Assembly (NCBI GenBank): GCA_016711405.1
Contig: JADJSZ010000110.1
Span: 1-64,000 of the forward strand
Source: Candidatus Hadersleviella danica
GTDB taxonomy: Bacteria > Chloroflexota > Anaerolineae > Promineifilales > Promineifilaceae
Length of the DNA stretch: 64,000 bases
Direction: 5' to 3'
In this document: positions 19,029 to 28,609 of the stretch, piece by piece
Position numbering within the stretch: position 1 is the stretch's first letter
How the letters are laid out: every line of letters begins with the position of its first letter
The notes under the pieces: generated by a model
The model's database searches: none
Seen by the model: only the letters and a program-made list of their open reading frames with translations
What the model was told of the DNA's origin: nothing
Position numbers and translations under genes: made by a program

Positions 19029-21464
19029 TTGACAGTTATGGCCATGAACCCACCTGACCGCAAATACGCTGAAGCCTCCCTCCAAACCGCCAACGACCTG
19101 CGCTCCGTCGCCAAATCCCAACATTTCACCCAACTCAGCCCGCTCACCTTGCCCCAAATTGACGCGGTGGTAGACCTCATCTCCGAGGTGCTCCCCGCAG
19201 GCAACATCCCCGGCATCATCCTGAGTAATTTGGTCAACCATGCCAACCGACGGCCGCCGCTCGAAACTGTGCGGCGTGATATTAACCTGCTCTATCAGGG
19301 GCTGGAGCAAACAGTAGCACGGGTGAAGCATGGGGCGAAATTTGCGGGGCCAGCGGCCGTGTTGTGGGGCTACCAAAACCTCCTCAAACTGGCGGGCAAA
19401 GAGCCAGAAACCTCCTTCCCTGAAGGGTTGTGGCAATTTTATGTGGATTACGCCTTTCGGGAAGACACCGCCCGCTATACCATCGAAACCCACGCTTTTG
19501 GCACCGTGTTGCGCCGGCACGAGATAACCTTGTCCACTGTCCAGCGTATTACGGCATGGGTCATGGCGGCCGGGCAACTCCTGCACCAGTACGACAATTT
19601 GCTCATCAACCGCTGGCGGGAGCGGGTGTATGTGGCTCTGCTCCAACAAGCGTGTGCGGGCGGGCCGTATGCGGCGGCCGTGGCCAATTTGCGTGAGGAA
19701 TGGGCCAAAATTCGGCCGTTTAACCGAGGGCACGATGCCGACCCCAGCCAAGACTACGCCACCTATCGCCGCGCCAAATTCGACAAATTCCTGCGCGGGG
19801 CTTTGGCGGGGGTGGATGAGCACACCCGCTACCAGTGGAACCAACTCGTCCAAGCGGCCAAACCGCAGTTGGCCGAATACCAGCACCAACTCTCCCTGCT
19901 GGCCTATCTGGAGCCAACCCCCCACAGCGATATTCGCCAACCGCTGACCCTGCGCGATGCCCACATTGGGCTGGTCTACCAGAATCGGTACTATGTGTTG
20001 CCCATCTGCCAGCCGGGGAGCGATTTGCCCGCCGATGTGGCCACGGTGATGGGGCAGGTGGCGCAAATTGTGGGACGGCCGACAGGCTCGGCCGCCCTGC
20101 CCCTCTCTGTGCTGACCAGTATGAAGCGGGAGGAATGGGCAAGCTTGCGGCCGACCCTGAACGGAACCCTGTTGGATAGCTTGCAAGCGTTGCGCCGCGC
20201 CCCCATCATTTTTAACGCCGACCAGCAATTGGCCACGGCCACCCTGAGCAATTTGCGCCGCGCCGAACGGGGCGTAGGCGACCACCCCCTGACGATTTTT
20301 GATGTGCAACGCACGGCCGTTTTCGATGCCAGCCACATCTTTTTTGATGGGAGCGACGCGGCCGAGGTGGCCGAAATTGTGACCCAAGAAGCGTTGGCAT
20401 GGGGTGTCTATCTCAGCCAGAGCAACGAGCCGCCGCCAGAGGTGGAGATGGTACGGCCGTTGACCTTCCCTTTTGAGCGGGAAGAGCAAATTTTCATCCA
20501 ACAAGCTCCCCAAATCACCAGCGAACTGACGGCCGAAAGCCAGTTGGTGCAAATCAAGCCGATTGTCGCCCTGCAAAAGATTTTTCGGATGCGGAGCGAC
20601 CTACTCTATATGGAAGTGAGCGATTTGCTGGTGCTGTATCGTGCCATCCACAACTTCACCTACCAGCCTGACCCCGATTTGGTGCAGGCGGTGGCGGACT
20701 TGAAAAGCGACCGCAAACTGTATGAGACGGCCGAGGCGGTAGAAGCGATGTGGGCACAGCCGCAAAACCCCAGCTTGCTCATCCCCCTTGTCGCCCATCA
20801 AGACCCCCGCGAGCGCATTTACCCGCTCCTGTTCGAGGTTCCCGTGCGCGAATTGCGCTTGCTCCAACTGCACCAAGAGACGCTGGCGGCTTTGGTGGCT
20901 TATGAAACGGCCGCGCCCCACGACCGCCTGCACACCTACACCGAATTCGACAAGCTCCAGCGGCATTATCTAGCCACGCTGGCGGGTTTTGGGCAGATTT
21001 TATCGGCCGGCAAACAGATGGCCCAAAGTGGCCACAGCCGTGGGCAAGAGGTGGTGCGCATGGTGGCGGGTTTGCCCCCCAGCATGAAAAAGCTCTTCGA
21101 GCAAATGTCAGACCGTTCGGAGATATTGAACAATGTGTTGCAGGGAAGCGAGATTTTTGAGTGGGTGGATGTCTCGACTTCGGTCAACAGTCTCAGCCGT
21201 TTTATGGGGGGCAAAGAGGATAGCGACCAAAAGACCCTAATTTGGAGCGGCTTGCTGGATGCGCATGAAAACTTGACCATCACCCTGCGCGATTTTCGGC
21301 CTGAAATGGTGGCGTTGGTGGCGGGCGGCCGTCAACAACTGGCCAAACAGTTGAGCGAACATTATCTGGTCAGCTATGCGCGGGGCGTGAACACCTTTGT
21401 CGGGGCATTGCGCCGCATCACCAAATCCAGCCGCGAAACGCAAATCCTCCCCCCGGCCGCCTAG
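19029..21464 (+). CDS. Conserved-looking large cytosolic protein of unknown function
   Basis: 811 residues from a TTG at 19029; ATG codons at 19038 and 19044 are alternative starts, since no clear ribosome-binding site decides. No signal peptide, membrane helix, P-loop or metal site is visible. The protein is mostly helical with many Gln and Leu, and has a long central block rich in Arg/Ala. Segments near the C-terminus (LPPSMKKLFEQMSDRSEILN, then SEIFEWVDVSTSVNSLSRFM and DAHENLTITLRDFRPEMVAL) are well organised and suggest a real folded domain. A 535-residue antisense ORF over the same DNA is a shadow. It is divergent from the zinc-ribbon gene at 18002-18805. I do not recognise the family. 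Confidence 0.85.
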   Translation: MTVMAMNPPDRKYAEASLQTANDLRSVAKSQHFTQLSPLTLPQIDAVVDLISEVLPAGNIPGIILSNLVNHANRRPPLETVRRDINLLYQGLEQTVARVKHGAKFAGPAAVLWGYQNLLKLAGKEPETSFPEGLWQFYVDYAFREDTARYTIETHAFGTVLRRHEITLSTVQRITAWVMAAGQLLHQYDNLLINRWRERVYVALLQQACAGGPYAAAVANLREEWAKIRPFNRGHDADPSQDYATYRRAKFDKFLRGALAGVDEHTRYQWNQLVQAAKPQLAEYQHQLSLLAYLEPTPHSDIRQPLTLRDAHIGLVYQNRYYVLPICQPGSDLPADVATVMGQVAQIVGRPTGSAALPLSVLTSMKREEWASLRPTLNGTLLDSLQALRRAPIIFNADQQLATATLSNLRRAERGVGDHPLTIFDVQRTAVFDASHIFFDGSDAAEVAEIVTQEALAWGVYLSQSNEPPPEVEMVRPLTFPFEREEQIFIQQAPQITSELTAESQLVQIKPIVALQKIFRMRSDLLYMEVSDLLVLYRAIHNFTYQPDPDLVQAVADLKSDRKLYETAEAVEAMWAQPQNPSLLIPLVAHQDPRERIYPLLFEVPVRELRLLQLHQETLAALVAYETAAPHDRLHTYTEFDKLQRHYLATLAGFGQILSAGKQMAQSGHSRGQEVVRMVAGLPPSMKKLFEQMSDRSEILNNVLQGSEIFEWVDVSTSVNSLSRFMGGKEDSDQKTLIWSGLLDAHENLTITLRDFRPEMVALVAGGRQQLAKQLSEHYLVSYARGVNTFVGALRRITKSSRETQILPPAA

Positions 21465-21513
21465 CTGTAACCCGCCTGCTTGGTCAGCGTTAAAGTAAAG
21501 TGACAGAAAGGTT

Positions 21514-21572
21514 CGTAGTGGCGGCTTTAGCCGTTACTATCCTCACCTGTAACGGCTAAAGCCGCCACTACG
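21514..21572. repeat. Perfect 23-bp inverted repeat
   Basis: The arm at 21514-21536 is perfectly complementary to 21550-21572 with a 13-nt loop. The right arm recurs at 12726-12747. It sits between two co-directional genes, with no T-run immediately after it, so it could be a mobile palindromic (REP-like) unit. Confidence 0.9.
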
Positions 21573-21602
21573 AGCAGAATGCAATTTTTTAAGAGGTCAT
21601 TT

Positions 21603-22436
21603 ATGTATCAGACGACAGCAGAAGCGAGTGCATGGGAAGAGATATTGGCTCGATTTTTGGCTTTTTTGCCCAACATATTGGCCGCCTTGGTCATTTTTGT
21701 GGCCACCATTTATCTGGCCAACCTCATCAGCCGCATGTTGCAACGGTACATGGAAAAGCGGCGAGCCGACCCCGGCTGGACAGTGTTAACCGTCTTAACC
21801 ATTCGCTGGGGCATCATTCTCATGGGCACCGTCGCTACCCTGCGCCAAGTGGATTTTGAGTTGACGGGCTTTTTGGCGGGGCTGGGCATTATGGGTTTCA
21901 CCATCGGCTTTGCCTTGCAGGACATTAGCCGCAACATTATTGCGGGGATGCTCTTGCTGGTGCAAAAGCCATTTGAAATTGGGGATTCGGTCAAAATTGC
22001 CGAATTCACGGGGCGAGTCCTTTCGGTGGATATGCGTTCCACCGAACTGATGACCCCCGACGGCAACAATGTGCTCATCCCCAATGGCAACGTCTTTACC
22101 ATGCCCATTGTTAACTACAGCCGCGTCTCCACCCGCCGCATGGAGCTGACCATTGGCGTAGCCTATGACAGCGATTTGGAGGTAGTGCGCCACACCACGT
22201 TAGATGCCATTCGTTCCATCCCCGATGTGCTGAACTCACCTGCTCCGATTGTCGCTTTCCATACCTTCAACGCTTATTCAATTGATTTTACGGTGCGGTT
22301 TTGGATTGATACGCGAGTTACCGATTCGGGGTCGGCACTTGACCCGGCCATTGTGGCCATTCAACAAGCGTATGTCCGAAAAAATATCTCTATCCCCTAC
22401 CCCATCCAAACCGAAATCGGTGCCGAATCGGCCTAG
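21603..22436 (+). CDS. mscS: MscS-family mechanosensitive ion channel
   Basis: 277 residues from the ATG at 21603, chosen because AAGAGG lies 7 nt upstream; an ATG at 21579 would add 8 residues. Three N-terminal hydrophobic segments are present. They are LAFLPNILAALVIFVATIYL, LTIRWGIILMGTVA, and the pore helix with Gly/Ala repeats LTGFLAGLGIMGFTIGFALQ near residue 95-115. The beta domain follows with FEIGDSVKI and a G-x-V-x-x-I-D/S-M-R-S-T region (GRVLSVDMRSTELMTPDGNN, IPNG). It gates in response to membrane tension and protects against hypo-osmotic shock. The next gene, a Ser/Thr kinase, starts 27 bp downstream and is probably co-transcribed. Confidence 0.95.
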   Translation: MYQTTAEASAWEEILARFLAFLPNILAALVIFVATIYLANLISRMLQRYMEKRRADPGWTVLTVLTIRWGIILMGTVATLRQVDFELTGFLAGLGIMGFTIGFALQDISRNIIAGMLLLVQKPFEIGDSVKIAEFTGRVLSVDMRSTELMTPDGNNVLIPNGNVFTMPIVNYSRVSTRRMELTIGVAYDSDLEVVRHTTLDAIRSIPDVLNSPAPIVAFHTFNAYSIDFTVRFWIDTRVTDSGSALDPAIVAIQQAYVRKNISIPYPIQTEIGAESA

Positions 22437-22463
22437 ATGCGACGACTGAATTGAGGAACCCGC

Positions 22464-24293
22464 ATGAATACGAACCAATTAATAGGAAAAAAATTAGCAG
22501 GCAATTACCGTGTGGATCGCTTTCTGGGGCAGGGGGGCATGGCACAGATTTTTTACGGCTGGGATGAAAGCCTCGACCGCCCTGTGGCCATCAAAGTGAT
22601 TGGGGATGCGCTGAAAGACAACACCTCCTACACGGAGCGGTTTATCCACGAGGCGCGGGCGGTGGCCAAGTGGCGGCACGAGCATATTTTGCAGGTGTAC
22701 TATGCGGGGGCAGAGGCAAATAACCTCTATTATTTTGTGATGGAGTTTTTGGATGGCTCAGATTTGGAGCAGGTTTTGCGCCAATATGAGGAAAAAGGGG
22801 AGTTGATTCCCTTTGAGGATGTGATTCGCATCGGCCGTGCCATTGCCAACGCCCTCGATTATGCCCACAGCAAACACGTCATTCATCGGGATGTGAAGCC
22901 CTCCAACATTTTAATTGACCGCGAAAATCGCATCGCCCTGACCGACTTTGGGCTGGCGATGGATATTCAGCGCGGTTCGATGGGGCTGACCTTTGGCACA
23001 CCCCATTATGTGGCCCCCGAACAGGCGCGTAACTCGGCCGATGCCGTGCCCCAATCCGACTTTTACAGCTTGGGCATTATTTTGTACGAGATGCTGACAG
23101 GCATTGTCCCCTTCGACGACCCCTCCTCGATGAGCGTCGCCCTCAAACACCTGAGTGAGCCACCACCACCGCCCCGCGCTATTAATCCCCATTTGAGCGA
23201 AGAGGTGGAACGGGTGTTGCTGAAGGCACTGAGCAAGGAGCCGGGCAAGCGGTTTGCCAATGGGCAAGAGCTGATGAACGCCCTTGAAGATGCGCTCCGG
23301 GCGCAAAGCGAGACGGGCAAACAGTCGTTGGTGTTGCCGCCCCTCCCCAGCGGGGTGCGGTTGCCCCAAACGCCTCCTCGGCAAGTGTCGCGCCTATCGG
23401 TGTTCGACAATGTGCGCCTGAGTGCGCCGATGCCCTTGCCAGCCACGGCCGCACCATCCCCTGTCTACACCCCCCCACCACCGCCTGCCCCTACGCCTAC
23501 ACCCGCCGCTCCCCCAGCCAAAGGTGGAGGCATGATGCCTTTTGTGGTAGGCGGAGTTCTGTTTTTGCTCGTCGTAGCGGCCTTTTTTGTCTTTGGGGGT
23601 GGTGCAGAAGATGGGGGGGATGGGGAATCCACGGCCGTAGCCGTGGCCAGCACGGCCGCTCCCACCACCGAATCATCCAACACGCTTACACCGACCGAAG
23701 CATCACCCACCGAAGCATCGGCTCCCGCCGAAGGCTCCCCGACGGCCGTGCCCGTTGTGGAAACTGGCCCGACCGATACACCCCTACCCGCCCCCACCGA
23801 GGCTCCTGTTGTGGAGGTGGCTCCTACGGAAACCCCACTACCGCCACCACCCACCGATGTGCCCTCGGCCGTGCCCACCATCGCTTTCCCCGATGGCTGG
23901 CCGATTGATTTGGTCTACAACGACAGCAGTTTTTACCTTTACAATGGCAATGACCAACGGGTGCGCCTCGGCAATTTTTCATTTGAGTCGTTGGATGCAG
24001 GGGGACGGCCGTTGCGCTGGTTCATGGAAGGCAATCGCTGGAGCCAGTTCTACTCGTTTGTGGATGACCGCAACTGCGTTGCCATTGAGCCGTTTGGCCC
24101 TCCGGGGAGCTATCTCAAGCCCTCCCAGTGCCGCAGTTACAACTCCACTGTCACTCCCACCTACACAGGGGACGAAACGTTTTGGCTGGTGCGCCCCGAA
24201 GTGGCCGAATTTCGGGTGCTGTGGAATGGGACGGAGGTCGGCCGTTGCCCACTCGGCGAAAATACCTGTGTGGTCTTTATTCCTGCCCAGTAA
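22464..24293 (+). CDS. Transmembrane Ser/Thr protein kinase (PknB-like)
   Basis: 609 residues with GAGGAA upstream of the ATG. Residues 1-275 are a Hanks-type kinase: glycine loop LGQGGMAQIF, catalytic Lys44 in VAIKV, HRDVKPSN near 140, DFGLA near 158 and APEQAR near 188. A Pro-rich cytosolic linker leads to one membrane helix near 353-375 (MPFVVGGVLFLLVVAAFFVF). A Thr/Pro/Ala-rich extracellular stalk of about 100 residues follows, then a C-terminal domain of about 130 residues (WPIDLVYNDSSFYLYNGNDQ) with several Cys. PASTA repeats are absent, so the sensor is different from classical PknB. It follows mscS by 27 bp and precedes a penicillin-binding protein, which suggests a link to envelope stress or wall synthesis (inference). 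Confidence 0.95.
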   Translation: MNTNQLIGKKLAGNYRVDRFLGQGGMAQIFYGWDESLDRPVAIKVIGDALKDNTSYTERFIHEARAVAKWRHEHILQVYYAGAEANNLYYFVMEFLDGSDLEQVLRQYEEKGELIPFEDVIRIGRAIANALDYAHSKHVIHRDVKPSNILIDRENRIALTDFGLAMDIQRGSMGLTFGTPHYVAPEQARNSADAVPQSDFYSLGIILYEMLTGIVPFDDPSSMSVALKHLSEPPPPPRAINPHLSEEVERVLLKALSKEPGKRFANGQELMNALEDALRAQSETGKQSLVLPPLPSGVRLPQTPPRQVSRLSVFDNVRLSAPMPLPATAAPSPVYTPPPPPAPTPTPAAPPAKGGGMMPFVVGGVLFLLVVAAFFVFGGGAEDGGDGESTAVAVASTAAPTTESSNTLTPTEASPTEASAPAEGSPTAVPVVETGPTDTPLPAPTEAPVVEVAPTETPLPPPPTDVPSAVPTIAFPDGWPIDLVYNDSSFYLYNGNDQRVRLGNFSFESLDAGGRPLRWFMEGNRWSQFYSFVDDRNCVAIEPFGPPGSYLKPSQCRSYNSTVTPTYTGDETFWLVRPEVAEFRVLWNGTEVGRCPLGENTCVVFIPAQ

Positions 24294-24331
24294 CCCGCCG
24301 TTTGCCTATGGCGGCCTGAGAAAATTGCCCT

Positions 24332-24363
24332 ACGGCCGTGCCCACGCACGGCCGTTTTATTTT
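24332..24363 (+). terminator. Intrinsic terminator built on ACGGCCGT arms
   Basis: ACGGCCGTGC (24332-24341), loop CCAC, GCACGGCCGT (24346-24355), then TTTATTTT. It terminates the mscS-kinase unit. Its arms contain the window's abundant octamer. Confidence 0.9.
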
Positions 24364-24399
24364 CGAGTACAATAGTTTTAGTCTGATCCATATTTTGCC

Positions 24400-27211
24400 A
24401 TGAGTTACCAACCTCTCTACCCGCAACAGTCCTCCTCGCGCAAAAAAAAGACCGAACCCGAAAAGCTGACGGGTTGTTGGCGCGTTTTCGGCTGGTTTCT
24501 CTACCTCTTCATCTTCGGCATTATCGCGGCCGTGGTCGGCGGTGCTGGCCTGTATTGGTACATGAGCAACGAATTGGCGGGCGCAATCAACGCCGTCGTT
24601 GCTTATCAGGGACAAGGAGCAGGTGGCACCCCCCGCTTCTACGACCGCAACGGGGTGTTGCTCTTCGAGATGCCCACCACCGAAAAGCGCAAGCACCTCG
24701 CCTTCGCCGATATTCCCGAAAACATCAAATTGGCGACGGTGGCCATTGAGGACGACACCTTTTGGACGAACCCGGCTTCGACCCAGCGGCCATTGGCGCG
24801 GCCGTGCTCTACAACTACCAAAACCAAGACGGCCGTCCTGTGGGAGCCAGCACCATCACCCAACAACTCGTGCGCCACATCGCCTTTGAGTATGAAGAGC
24901 GGGTTAGTACCAGCTACGAGCGCAAAATACGGGAAATTTTCTTGGCGGGCATCCTCACTCGTCAGCGAAGCAAAGAGGACATTTTAGAGATGTACCTCAA
25001 TGAGATTTACTACGGCAATTTGGCCTATGGCATTGAAGCGGCCGCGCAAACCTATTTTGGCAAACCAGCGGCCGACCTGACCTTGGCCGAGGCCGCGTTT
25101 TTGGCGGGGTTGCCCCAAGCCCCTATTTATTGGAATCCTTATGTCAACTTTGAGGGAGCCAAAGAGCGACAAGAACTCATCCTCGACATCATGTTGGCCG
25201 ATGGAACTATCAGCGACATAGATGCCCAAGTGGCCAAACTCGTCACCTTGCGCCTTCGGCCGCTCATCGCCGAAACACCCGAGGGGAGCCGCGTGTTGCT
25301 CGCCCCCCATTTTGTGCTGTATGTGCAAAACGAAATCGAACGCCGCTTTGGCCCCGATGCGCTCGTGCGCGGTGGCTGGCAGGTGACAACTAGCCTCGAT
25401 TGGGGCATCCAACAAGTGGCCGAACAAGCCATCCGCGACCAAGTCGCTCTGCGGGCGGCCGAGCACAATGTCCACAACGGCTCGGCCGTCGTTCTCAAGC
25501 CATCCACAGGCGAAATTTTGGGGATGGTCGGCAGTGTGGACTATTTTAATGTGGAGGTGGCAGGGCAAATCAACATGACCCTCGCCCCACGCCAGCCGGG
25601 CAGTTCGTTTAAGCCCATTACCTATGTGGCGGCCATGGAAAAGGGGTGGGGCACGGCCGATGTCCTCTGGGATGTGCCCATTGAACTCGAGGTCGGCTAC
25701 GAAGAGCGCATGACCCCCGTGAACTACGACGGCCGTTACCACGGCCCCATCCTGTTCCGCGATGCGCTGGCCAACAGCTACAACATCCCCCCCCTGCAAC
25801 TGGCGCGGGATGTGGGGTTGCCCACACTCATCCAAACAGCGCGTAAAATGGGGGTCGTCTCGCTCAACCAAACCCCCAACTACTACGGTCTTTCGCTGAC
25901 TTTGGGCGGTGGGGAAGTGCCCCTGCTCGAGATGACCCATGCTTTTGCCACGCTGGCCAACCAAGGGCGCATGAGCCAACTAACGGGGATTGTGGAGATA
26001 AAAGACAGCGAGGGGCGACTGGTCTATGAGTCCAGCAGTAACCGCATCCCCGGCAACCAAGTCATAGATGCGGGCATCGCCTACATCATTTCCGATATTT
26101 TGGATGACGACAGGGCGCGTATCCCTGCGATGGGAGCCAATTCGCCGTTGGAGTTGCCGTTCCCAGCGGCCGTCAAAACGGGCACGACCAACGATTTTCG
26201 GGACAACCTGACCATCGGCTACACCCCCTATTTGGTGGTGGGGGTGTGGATGGGCAACACGGACAGCACCCCCATGCGCGATTCGTCGGGGCTACGCACG
26301 GCCGCGCCCGTCTGGAACCGCATCATGCAGGAGGTGGTGATGGATGGGGAATTGGGGCGAGCGTTGCTGGTAGATGGTCTTGTGCCCGTGACAGCCTTTG
26401 AGCCGCCGCCCAATGTGCAAGAAATCACTGTCTGTTTGCCGCGTGGCACAGGGGGTGGCAGTTGCTCCTCCAGCCGCCAAGATTGGGCGATTGCGGGCGG
26501 GGCGACGCATGGAGTCGGCCGTTTGGGCTTCTTCCCCGATGTGCAGACGAACCCCGGCGCGTGGACGCTGACGGTGTTGCCGATGACGGCCGAGGCGCAA
26601 GCAAACGTCAACTTGCAGGTGCTGGACAATGGCTTTGCGCCCCCTCCACCGAGCCATTGCGTGACCAATAGCGGCCGTTCCCTCGAGGGAGCGCAAACAC
26701 GGCTCTTCCTGCCCATCCCCCCCTTTTACCCCGATGAGGTGCGGGCGCGGCTGTGGAACGACCGCAACGGCGGCTACCAAATGGCACCACCTATCGCCTG
26801 TCCAACCTCTATTTTGCGTGGAGCCTCCCCCGCCAGCAGTGCCAACGGGGTCAATACCGTTTTGGGGAGCCAGTCCACGGGGGGCGGTGGCTCCAGCAGT
26901 GGCAGTGGCGGTGGCTCGGGCTGGCGGATTAGCTCACCGGGGGCGGGGGCGCGGGTGAGCGGCAGTGTGCCCATTGTGGGCACGGCGGCCGACCCCAACA
27001 TGCAATACTACAAGCTGGAAATCGGCTCAGGAACCAACCCCAGCGAATGGACGACGTTTGGAACCACCCACAGCGGCCCCGTGACCAACGGCACGTTGGA
27101 AACGCTCTCGGCGGGGCACTCGCGCCGGGGCCATATGTCATCCGCTTGGTCGTCGTCATGCAAGATGGCAATTTTAGCAACCCCTATACAGTGCCAATTA
27201 CGATAGAATAA
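24400..27211 (+). CDS. Bifunctional penicillin-binding protein (class A, PBP1A-like), two frameshifts
   Basis: Two frames join near 24773 (one G lost from CCCGGGC) and the tail changes frame near 27113 (one G lost). Corrected, the product is about 937 residues. A cytosolic N-terminus is followed by a membrane helix near residues 28-52. The glycosyltransferase domain has EDDTFW, GASTITQQLVRH, RKIREIFLA and NEIYYGNLAYGIEAAAQTYF. The transpeptidase has SSFKP (catalytic Ser), SYN in ANSYNIP, and KTGTTNDFRDN. The C-terminus has a Gly/Ser linker and an Ig-like domain (ISSPGAGARVSGSVPIVGTA) that resembles those on Chloroflexota PBPs. It polymerises and cross-links peptidoglycan outside the cytoplasmic membrane. 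Both breaks are single missing Gs in runs, so sequencing error is the favoured explanation. Confidence 0.92.
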
Positions 27212-27297
27212 GGAGGTTATTGGTTATTGGTTACTGGTTATTAGCTCCCAACTACCATTACCCAAATAACAAATAACCCAATAACGAGTAACTCCCC
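27212..27297. repeat. GGTTATT / TAACGAG heptamer repeat with complementary arm
   Basis: GGTTATTGGTTATTGGTTAC words (27215-27243) are followed by AAATAACAAATAACCCAATA and ACGAGTAAC words (27263-27292), complementary to them. It fills the whole gap up to the next ATG, so that gene has no separate ribosome-binding site beyond the repeat. Confidence 0.85.
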
Positions 27298-27669
27298 ATG
27301 CCCCAACCTTACCTCATTTACGATGCCGATTGTGGCTTTTGCACCCAAACGGCGAAGATGTTGCAACAATGGACGAAAAATAGGGTCGAGATTTACGGCT
27401 GGCAGTTCATCCCCGAGCGCATGGCGGCCATTGAGTTAAGGGCCGCCGACGGCCTGACCCAAGTGTGGTTTATGGATGAACACGGCCGCCTGACAGGTGG
27501 CGCAGAAGCGGTGAACCACGCCCTGCGCCACTGCTGGTGGGCACGGCCGTTTACCTACCTCTATCCCATCCCCGGCATTCGCCACCTGCAAAACGTGGTC
27601 TACCGCTGGATAGCCAAAAACCGCTACAAATTCCCCGGCAGTACGGATGCGTGTCGGATTGAAAAATAA
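27298..27669 (+). CDS. DCC-family (DUF393) thiol-disulfide oxidoreductase-like protein
   Basis: 123 residues. YDADCGFCT at residues 8-16 is the D-x-x-C-x-x-C signature of the DCC family. The rest includes FIPERMAAIEL, VWFMDEHGRLTGGAEAVNHA and a C-terminal basic YRWIAKNRYKFPG, all typical of the family at its usual length. The family is thioredoxin-like and thought to be redox-active, but substrates are unknown. It is flanked by TAACGAA-word repeats on both sides. The repeat tail at 27668-27702 leads directly into the next gene. Confidence 0.9.
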   Translation: MPQPYLIYDADCGFCTQTAKMLQQWTKNRVEIYGWQFIPERMAAIELRAADGLTQVWFMDEHGRLTGGAEAVNHALRHCWWARPFTYLYPIPGIRHLQNVVYRWIAKNRYKFPGSTDACRIEK

Positions 27670-27702
27670 CGAATAACGAGTAACGAATAACCACCCTCCC
27701 CC
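27668..27702. repeat. TAACGAA heptamer repeat
   Basis: Four AATAACGA/GTAACGA words between the DCC and nitrilase genes. No complementary arm lies in this short gap, although the neighbouring gaps at 27212 and 28552 carry complementary words. Confidence 0.75.
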
Positions 27703-28551
27703 ATGCAAGTTCGCATCGCCATTGCCCAACTCACCCCCATTTTGGGGGATTTACAAGCCAATTTGGCCCGCCACTTGGCGGCGGCCGAACAGGCGGCGGC
27801 CGAGGGGATTCAACTCCTCGTCTTTCCTGAATTGTCCCTGACTGGGTATCGGTTGGAAGATTTGGCCTACAATGTGGCCATCCAGCCCACGGCCGAGCAC
27901 CCCATTTTTGGCCCGCTCCTCGCGGCCAGCCACCAACTCGATTTGGTCGTTGGCTTTGTGGAGGCGGATGCGCGGCAAAAATTTTACATTGCGGGAGCGT
28001 ATCTCTCGCAAGGCAAGCTCGTCCATCTGCACCGCAAAGTATATTTGCCCACCTATGGCATGTTCGACGAAGGGCGTTATTTTGCGTGGGGGGATGCCGT
28101 GGCCGCGTTTGATACGCAGTTCGGCCGCGTCGGCTTGCTCATCTGCGAAGATTTCTGGCATATCAGCCCGCCGTACCTGCTCTGGCTCGATGGGGCCGAT
28201 ATTCTCATCCTCACTTCTGCGTCGCCGGGGCGGGGCATGACCACCCAACAAAAAATGGGCAGTGCCCGCTGGGTGGAGCAGGTGACACAGGCTTACGCCA
28301 ATATGTTCACCAACTTTGTCATCCACGCCAACCGCACAGGGTTTGAGGATGGGGTGACTTTTTGGGGTGGGTCGGTGGTGTTTGACCCTGAGGGGAATAT
28401 GGTGACCCAAGGGCCATATTACGAGGAGGCGTTGGTCACGGCCGTGCTAGACCTAAGCCAACTCCGCCGGGCGCGGGTGCGGCTCCCTCTCCTGCGCGAC
28501 GAACGCACCAACCTAACCTTGCGCGAATTGCAAAGAATCGTGGGAGTTTAA
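27703..28551 (+). CDS. Carbon-nitrogen (nitrilase-family) hydrolase
   Basis: 282 residues. The catalytic triad is visible: Glu in FPELSLTGY (near residue 45), Lys in HRKVYLPTYGMFDEGRYFA (near 111) and Cys in LLICEDFWHISPPYLLW (near 147). The EDFWH context is typical of the glutaminase domain of glutamine-dependent NAD synthetases and related stand-alone amidases. No synthetase domain is attached, so it may be a free ammonia-producing amidase or omega-amidase-like enzyme. The protein appears complete and cytosolic. It is preceded and followed by TAACGAA repeats. Confidence 0.92.
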   Translation: MQVRIAIAQLTPILGDLQANLARHLAAAEQAAAEGIQLLVFPELSLTGYRLEDLAYNVAIQPTAEHPIFGPLLAASHQLDLVVGFVEADARQKFYIAGAYLSQGKLVHLHRKVYLPTYGMFDEGRYFAWGDAVAAFDTQFGRVGLLICEDFWHISPPYLLWLDGADILILTSASPGRGMTTQQKMGSARWVEQVTQAYANMFTNFVIHANRTGFEDGVTFWGGSVVFDPEGNMVTQGPYYEEALVTAVLDLSQLRRARVRLPLLRDERTNLTLRELQRIVGV

Positions 28552-28609
28552 AAGGGTTATTCGTTATTGGTTACTCGTTAATAACGAATAACCAATAACG
28601 ATTAACGAA
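28552..28609. repeat. GGTTATT / AATAACG repeat hairpin
   Basis: GTTATTCGTTATTGGTTACT (28556-28575) pairs with TAACGAATAACCAATAACGA (28582-28601). It separates convergent genes. Confidence 0.88.

Noticed and set aside
18969..20576. A 535-residue minus-strand ORF
   Set aside because: It is antisense to the 811-residue plus-strand gene, which has better amino-acid composition; the minus reading is low in hydrophobic patterning and a by-product of high GC.
24760..24790. Programmed frameshift in the penicillin-binding protein
   Set aside because: No slippery heptamer or downstream structure; the break is one missing G within a run, and a second such slip follows at 27113.
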